From the NCBI GenBank assembly GCA_028713125.1, contig JAQTOU010000004.1, positions 1 to 64,000 on the forward strand: a stretch of 64,000 nt of DNA. The letters are read 5' to 3'. Below the pieces are notes generated by a model. It saw only the letters and a program-made list of their open reading frames with translations, was not told the origin of the DNA and did no database searches. Position 1 is the first letter of the stretch; each line of letters opens with the position of its first letter. The position numbers and the translations under genes were made by a program. This document shows positions 52,001-61,000 of the stretch, piece by piece. This stretch comes from Elusimicrobiales bacterium (GTDB taxonomy: Bacteria > Elusimicrobiota > Elusimicrobia > Elusimicrobiales > UBA9959).

Positions 52001-55000
52001 GCGCCGGCCGGGATCCCCTCTTACGCCGCCGACTGGGGCGTTGATTTCAATTCCATCCCGAGCGGCTCCACGGGCTATGTGAGCGTGCGCGCTTACGACA
52101 AGTCGGATAACCCGGCCCAGGTGAACGACGCTTTTTATGTGCTGAAGGATACGGTAGCCCCGGTGATAGTCAACTATCAGGCCAAGTACGGGCCCTACGC
52201 CTCCAACCCCAACGCGGTGATCGACGCGGACTTCTTCGACGCGGGCGGCTCCGGGATAAACACCGCGCAGTATAAGGTAAATACCGGGCCCGCTCAGGGC
52301 GGAGCGCTGGTCAAGGACTGGACCAATATAGCCGCGCTGGCGGGCGCCACCTACTATACGCAGCTCTGGGACGTGGACTTCTTCGCCCTGGAGACCCAGC
52401 CCGCCACCAACTATTTCTCGCTGCGGGTGACCGACCTCGCCGGCAATACCTCATCGTATATCGACGCTTTCAGGCTTTTCCGCAGCACTTACCCGCTGGA
52501 GATAGTCAATAACCAGGTCCCGGACGGCGCCTGGTATACCGCCTATGATCCCGGCAAACTGTATGACGTGGACTTCGACAGCCTTGAGAACGGGGTCAAC
52601 CTGAGTTCCTTCGCGGTGCAGGCCTGGACCCTGCCGGGCCGCACCGGCGCGATGACCGCCGGCTTTACGAAGGTCCTGGACATTAACGCGACTTATTATT
52701 ACACCGACTGGGCCCTCCCTCCCGCCGTCTTCGACCTGCTAGCCGACGGCACGAATTACATCTCGGTACGCCTCTGGAACGTGAACAATACCAGCGCCAC
52801 GCTGGAAGACGTGTTCTATGTTAAGAAAGACACCACCCCGCCCGCCGTGACCGACCTGCAGGGCGGGGACAATACCTGGCGCGCGGCCGCGGGCTCGGTT
52901 TATAATGTCGACTTCGCCGACCTGGGGTCGCGGCTGACCACGGCGCAGTACCGGATCTACAGCCAGGCCGGCCAGGCCGGCCAGCTTATCAAAGACTGGA
53001 CGGACATAGTAAGCAATCCCGCCGGGCAGCCCTCCTATACGGCTAACTGGCCGGTGGACTTCAACGCGCTGCAAAGCTGGACCACCAGCTATGTCTCCGT
53101 AAGGGCTTTCGACCAGGCCGGGCTTTCCTCCTCCGTTAACGATGTCTTCTATGTGCGCAAGGATACCACGCCGCCCACCTCCGCCGATAACCAGGCCGAC
53201 GCCTCTTCCTTCCTTTCCGCCAATACCGGGCTTTACAATGTGGATTTCGCGGACCCGGGGTACGAGTCCGGCCTGCTGAAAGCGCAGGTGCGCGTCTCCA
53301 CCCACCAGGCCAGCGCCCCGCCTTACCTGCTTGACTGGACCGACGCGCTCGCTCTGTCCGGCAGGACCTATTCCTCGGACTGGGCCCTGCCGGCGGCGGC
53401 CTGGGACGAGCTCCCCAGCGGCGTCACCGCCTATGTATCGGTGCGCGTGCAGGACGCGGCCCTGCTTTCAAGCGATACCTATAACGTCTTCACCGTGTGG
53501 AAGGACACGGCGGCTCCGGAAGTAGTGGTCAACCAGGCCGGCGACGACGCCTGGCGGCTTACCGACCCCGGCGCCGTCTACGACGTGGACTTCAAGGACC
53601 TGGAGTCCGGCGCCGCCACCGCCCAGTACCGCCTCTATTCGCAGCCGGGGCAGGGAGGTACTCTGCTCAGGGACTGGACCGATATCTTCAATAATCCCGG
53701 CGGTACCGCGAACTACGCGGCCAACTGGGGCGTGTCTTTCGCGGCGGCCATAGAGGGGGAGAACTATGTGACCGTGCGTGTCTTTGACCGGGGCGGCCTC
53801 TCCGCCGCGGCGCAGGACGCTTTCTACGTGCGCAAGGACACCACGCCCCCGGTCATCGTGAACGGGCAGGCCGGGGATTATTCCTGGCGGGGCTCGCCCG
53901 GCGCCGTTTACAATGTGGACTTCTATGACAGGTCCTCCGGGCTTTCCGCGCTGGAGTACAGGGTCAGCACGGCGCCCGCGCTCGGCTACCCGGTAAGTTC
54001 CTGGCAGGCGCTGGATATCCTTACCGGCTATCCCACCTACTATACGGATAACTGGTCCGTGCTCTTCTCCACGCTGGCCGAGAACACTACCAATTATATT
54101 TCGGTCCGCGCCTACGACCGGCTGGGCCTGGTTTCCGTTTCCAGCGACGTTTTCAAGGTCTTCAAGGACGTGACCCCGCCCTCCGTCTCCGACAACCAGG
54201 TGGGCGACGACAGCTGGCGGAACTCCTCCGGCACCGTTTACAATGTGCAATTCGGGGACGAGGGCGGCTCCCGGCTGGATAAATTCCAGGTGCGCCTGGT
54301 CACCGGCCCGGCGCAGCTCGGCACGGTCATCGCCGACTGGACCGATATGGCCCTTGATATCAATTCCACTTATTATTCAATGCCGTGGACCCTGCCTTCC
54401 GGCCTCTGGTCGCTCCTGCCGCAGGGGCAGACCTATGCTTCGGTGCGGGTGTACGATAAAGCCGGGAACGAGCGTGAATTGTCAGACCCTTTCTATGTGC
54501 TTAAAGATACCACCCCGCCGGCCATTAACAACTTCCAGGGCGGCGATACGGCGTGGCGCGCGGCGAACACCGCGGTTTATGACGTGCGTTTCGCCGATAC
54601 CGGCGGCGCGCTTCTGCAGCAGGTAAAAGCGAAGCTGGCCACCCAGCCCGGCCAGGCCGGGACCGTTCTTGCGGACTGGACTCCGGTACTGGAGGGCATC
54701 GACGCGGCCTCTTATTCCACGCCCTGGCCGCTGACCGCTGGGCTCTGGAACTCGATACAGAGCGGCGTTACCGCCTATGTTTCAGTGGCGGTCTTCGATA
54801 ATTCCGGCTCCAGCGCGACACTGACCGACGCTTTCTATGTGCTGAAAGATACAGTCGCGCCCGCCTACACCGACGGCCAGTCAGGCGATGCCGTCTGGCG
54901 CAATGCCAATTCGGGATTTTACAGCGTCGCTTTCGCGGACGCCGGCGGCTCTCTTCTTTCCAGGGTTCAGGTGAAAGCCTCGAGCGGGGCCGCCGGAACC

Positions 55001-58000
55001 GGCGCCGCAGCCTTCGGGTATACGGATAATGCGGCGGGAATAAATTCCGCTTCCTATCCCGGCCCCTGGTCTTTGGCCCCCGGCCTGTGGGACCTGCTGC
55101 TGCCCGGGACCAATTATATTTCAGCGCGCGTCCAGGATAATGCCGGAACCTATGCGGAGGTGACCGACGCTTTCTACGTGCTCAAGGATACCCAGAACCC
55201 GTCGGGAACTCTTTCGCCGCCCGCCTTCGCCGGCTCGCTCGGCTTTAACGTGGCGTATTCCACTTCCGACGCGGGCCCTGCCGGCGGCGCTTACGTGAAA
55301 CTTTACTATACCTACTCTGCCCAGGTCCCGTATTCCTGGACGCAGTTCGGCCCGGCTTTCAGCTCGAGCCCTATCGCCTTTACCGCCCCGTCGGGGGGGA
55401 ACGCGGGCTTCAGGCTGGTGGTTTACGACAAGGCGGGCAATAAGGACGAGACCGACCCGCCCGGAACCGACACCGCCCCGGAAGCTTTCACCTCGGTGGA
55501 CCTGACCGCCCCGGCGGCCATCAACAACCAGCCCGGCGACAATGCCTGGCGCAATTCCGCCGGGACCGTTTACAACGTAGATTTCAGCGCGGCCGGCGGC
55601 TCCCTGCTTTCTGCAGCGCAGTACAAGGTCACTTCCGCCGCGGCCCAGGGCGGGACGGTGCTCAAGGACTGGACGAACATAGCTTCCGGCATCAACGCGG
55701 CCGACTATACGGCCGATTGGGCGGTGGATTTCTCGGCCCTTAAATCCAGTTTCAACTATGTGAGCGTACGCGCCTGGAACCTGGCCGGAACCACCGCCAC
55801 CGTGAACGACGTGTTCTATATCAAGAAGGACACTGAAGCCCCGGTTTTCGTCAACAATCAGCCCGGCGACGACACCTGGCGCTCCTCCGGCCCGGGCGCG
55901 ATATACAATGTCGACTTTAACGATCCTTTCTCCCTGCTTTCCAAAGCGCAGTATTCCGCCTCTTCCGCCCAGGGGACCGCTTCCGGCAACCTGAAGGCCT
56001 GGACGGATATAGCGGCCGGTATCTCCGCGGCGTCCTTCACCAATAACTGGGGCGTCGATTTCGCCGCGCTTAATTCCGGGGCCACCTCCTATATCTCGCT
56101 GCGCGCCTACGACCTGGCCGGCAATGTGGCCGTGAGCACCGACACTTTCTATATCCTTAAGGACACCGTGGCGCCCTCCATGGTAAATAACCAGGCCGGC
56201 GACAATACCTGGCGCGCTTCCAACACCGGGCTCTATAATGTGGATTTCGCGGACGCCGGCGGTTCAAAACTTCTGAGCGCCCAGTACAATATCTGGTCCT
56301 CCACCGGCAGGACCGGGGCGGAACTGGCGGCCTGGACGGATATTTCGCCGGCGCCCTCCGGGGACTCTTCCACCGCCGATTGGGCTTTAAGCGCCGGCGC
56401 TTTCACCCTGCTGCAGCCCGGGACCAATTACGTGTCGGTGCGCGTCGCGGACGCGGCCGGTTCCGCCACCACGCTCTCCGACGCTTTTTACGTGCGCAAG
56501 GATATCGCCGGGCCGGTAATTACGAACAACCAGACCGGCGACGACGCCTGGCGCTCCTCCAATAGCGGTTCATACGATGTTGACCTGGAGGACCTGCTTT
56601 CCGGTCTGGGCTCTTTCCAGGTGAAAGTGACTACCGGCCTTAACCAGACTGGTACCGTGCTTGCGGACTGGACCCAGGTTTCAGCCCTCTCCGGGGCGTT
56701 CTATACGGCCGACTGGGCACTGCCTCCGTCCGTCTTTGCCGCAATGCTGGAAGGTTCCAGCTACGTTTCGGTGAAGGCCGCCGACTCGCTTGGGAATGAG
56801 ACCTCCCTGTCCGACGCTTTCTTCGTGAAAAAAGACACCTCCGGGCCTACGATCACGAATAATCAGTCCGGCGACAATGTCTGGCGCAACTCCAATGCCG
56901 GCGTATATAATGTGGACCTGGCGGATAATAGGTCGCTGGTCGCTAAATTCCAGCTGAAGGCTATGACCGGCCCCGGCCAGACCGGGTCGCTGGCCTTCGA
57001 CTGGGCGGACTCGGCCGCCGGGATAAACGCGGCTTCATATACTACGGACTGGACCCTCCCGCAGGGGCAGTGGGACCTGCTGCTCCCGGGAACCAACTAT
57101 ATCTCGCTGCGGGCCTACGACATGGGCGGTTCTTCCTCGTCCCTGGCCGATGTATTCTATGTGCGCAAGGATACCGTCCCGGCGGCGGCGGTAAGCCCTT
57201 TGTCCGCGGTCGTGGCCTCGGAGGGGGCGATAGCCCTTTCCTGGACGGCGCCGGACGACGGCGGTGCCGCGGCCAGCGCCTACCTGCTGAAGGTCTCTTC
57301 CTATATAAACATCGACGCCGGCAATTTCGAAACGGCCGACACTTATCCCCAGGCCTGGGTCCCGGTCCAGCCCGGCTCACCGGAGAGCTATAACCTCACC
57401 GGCCTTGAAACCAACGTGCTCTATTATATCGCGATAAAATCAGTGGACAGGGCGGGGAATGTTTCTGATATTTCAAATACCCCTTCAGCCTTTTCAGGCC
57501 CCGACTCCACGCCTCCCGGGGCTATCTCCGGCCTGGCCGCGCTGCCCGGCGGTTTCGACGGGCAGATCTCGCTCTCCTGGACCGCCGTGGGCGATAACGG
57601 CCTGTATATAGGCACCGCTGCGGCCTACCAGGTGAAGTACCGCACCGACCAGGCCATAACCACCGGCGGTCTCTGGGACAGCGCCGCCGTTTACAGCCAG
57701 GCCTGGGTCCCGCAATATCCCGGCGTGACGGAGTTCCAGACTATAGACGGAATGACCCCGGGAACCACCTATTACTGGGCGGTAAAGACCGCGGACGAAG
57801 CCAATAACACTTCGCCCCTTTCCAACAGCCCGGACGCTTACGCCACCACCGGCCGCGGCACCGACGGCAATCTGATGTACGGCAAAGGGACCGGGAATAC
57901 GCCGTATACGCGCAAGTGGACCCCGCCCAACTTCGAGGCGGAGCTGCCCGGCCTCGCCACTGCCGCGCTCGGAACTTCGGTGGCAAGGCACACTATAGTG

Positions 58001-61000
58001 CGCGCCTCGCCGCTCAGGAACGAGAAAATGGCCGGCATACTCTCCTCCGACGGAGTGCTTCAGATACAGCGCTATGACGGCTGGACCGGGACCTGGACCA
58101 ATGAATGGAGCGTCACGGATATAACGGCCACCAACTCCGCTTACCGCGGCTTCGACATAGCCTATGAGCAGAATTCAGGGCGGGTGATGGTGCTGTATAA
58201 TTCCGCCACCAACGGGCAGCTGAAATATAATATTTACGACGGGAACTCCTGGAGCGGGGCGCAGGCTTTCGCCGCCGGCAGCGCTAATGCCGCTTTGTGG
58301 GTGCGGCTGGAGGCCCGCCCGAAGTCCGACGAGCTGATGGCGGCCTTCTCCAACGCCACCTCCTTCAGGCTTACCGCCGCGCGCTGGACCGGTTCTGCCT
58401 GGGATACTCCGGCTACAATAGTCGCCAGCCTGGGCCTTATCACCTACCAGAATTTCGACGTGGCCTGGGAAAGCCTGAGCGGCCACTGCCTGGTCACTTA
58501 CGGCGGGACAGCCGTTCTCGGCAGGGCGAACACCACTTTATGGAACGGTGTTTCCTGGGCGGCCGTCACTTCCAGCTATTTCTCCTTTATCGGAGCCAAC
58601 GGCAACGCGAACTGGATACGCCTGGCCTCCGACCCGAATTCCAATTATGTAGGCGCCGCATCGGTCGACTCGGGCAGGGACTGGAACGCGGCTATCTGGG
58701 ACGGAAGCATCTGGTATCCTTCTGCCACCGAGAACGGGAGCGTGGCCAGGAACGCCAACCAGTCCCGCACCATGGACGCCGTCTGGGACGGGAAGACCGG
58801 GACCTTCATCGTCGCCTCCGCCCACCGGACGCTGTTCGCGGTGCTTTATTCCTACTGGTCCCTCGCCGGCGGCTGGGGCAGCACGCTGGCCGCCGCGCCT
58901 ACGGTGGGCAACTGGACCAACCTGGTCAACGGCGTACAGCTTGAACAGGACTCGAAGACCAATGCCGTGATGCTTACCGGCTGGTCGGCGTCATCCGACC
59001 TCAGGAGCGCGGCCTGGAGCGGCAATGTCTTCACTCTTAACCCGACGCCGCATACCACCACGCTCTCGGCCGCCACCTACATGCCGGCCATGCTTGCCAT
59101 ACACCGCCACGACATCGTTCCGCCCACCGTTACCGACAACCAGTCCGGCGACGACGCGTGGCGCGCCTCGAATACCGGCGTCTACAATATCGACGCGGCC
59201 GACACGGGCGGTTCCCGCCTGCGCGGCATACAGACGAAGGTCTATTCGGGCGCCGGCCAGACCGGGAGCCTGCTTCAGGACTGGACCTCGCAGGTTTCCA
59301 CCTCCGCCGTCGACAGCTATACCGATAACTGGCCCCTCGGCGCCGGTACCTGGGCCGCGATGGAGGAGGGTTATAATTACGTGACCGTCCGCTCCACCGA
59401 CGGGACCGGCAATGTTTCGCTCAGCCCCGTGGTGGACGCTTTCTACGTAAAGAAAGACACCACGCCGCCCACCGTTCCTGCCCCGCTCGCTCCCGCGGAC
59501 GGAGCCTTCCTTAAGAACCCGGCGGTTTTCTTTGACTGGGGTAATTCTTCCGACCTGGCCAGCGGCCTGAATAACTACGAGCTGCAGGCGGCCACCTCCG
59601 CGGATTTCACCACGCCGGTTTACAGCGCTTCACCGGCCGTTTCCGAGTCCACTTCCCCGGCGCTGGCCAGCGGCAGGTACTACTGGCGCGTGCGCGCCAG
59701 GGACCTGGTCTCGAATTATTCCGGTTATACCGCCGCTTATTCCGTTTTCGTCGATACCGTTCTGCCGGTCACGCAGAATTACCAGGCCGGCGATAATACC
59801 TGGCGCAATTCCTCCGGCACGGTCTATAATGTGGATTTCGCCGACTCGGGAAGCTCGCTCCTGGACGCCGTAAGCTACGCCGCTTACAGCGCGCCCGGCC
59901 GCACCGGGTCCCAGCTCGTCTCCTTCCCGGCCGGGGTCATAGCTTCCGGCCTGGCGGCGGCTTCCTACAATACCGACTGGAAGCTCTCCGCCGCTAACTG
60001 GGCGCTGCTCGCCAACGGCACCAACTATGTGTCGGCGCAGGCCTCCGACCGCGCGGGCAATATTACTACCACGGACGACGTTTTCTATATACGCAAGGAC
60101 GTCCTGGCGCCGGTCATAACCGATAACCAGGCCGGCGACGATGTCTGGCGCTCCGCGCCCGGCGCGCTTTACAACGCGGACTTCACCGATGCCGGCGGCT
60201 CCCTGCTTGACAGGTTCCAGCTGAAAATAACTTCCGGGCCCAACCAGACCGGGACGGTGATCTCGGACTGGTTCGACCGCGTCACCGGAATAAACGCGCC
60301 CGCCTACACGGCCGACTTCGCCCTGGGCGCCTCCACCTGGACGGCCCTCCCGGAGGGGCAGTCCTATGTCTCGGCCAGGGCTTACGATAATGCCGGCAAT
60401 TCCACGCTGCTCAGCGATATCTTCCACGTCAGGAAGGACACCTCCGCGCCTTCCGCGGTGGCGGTAGTCGCGCCCGCGAGCGGCACCGTCACCAACAGCG
60501 CTAATGTGACGCTGGACTGGACCGACGCTGCCGACGCCGGTTCCGGGGTCTACGGCTACGAGGTCTTTGTAGCCACCTCTACGGATTTTGCAGTCCTCTA
60601 TTCAAGCGCGCTTGGCCCCATTTCGCAGTATTCCGGCGTCTTCGCTTCGGGCCTTTACCACTGGCGCGCCCGGGCGCTGGATAATTCAGGCAACTACGGC
60701 GCCTATTCCTCCACCTATGCCGTGCGCGTGGATACCGCCCCGCCGACCGTGGCCGATAACCAGGCGGGCGACGACGCCTGGCGCTCCTCCGATCCCGGCG
60801 CGGTCTACAACGTCGATTTCGCCGACGCCGGCGGCTCTCATATAGAGTCGCTTGAGTATTCTGCCTGGTCCGGCGCCGGCCTCACCGGTACGAACAATGT
60901 TCCCTGGACGGTGATAACCTCCACGCCGCTGGGCGCCGATTCCTTCGCCGCCGACTGGGGCGCGAATTTCGGCCAGCTTGGAGACGGGACCGATTTCGTC

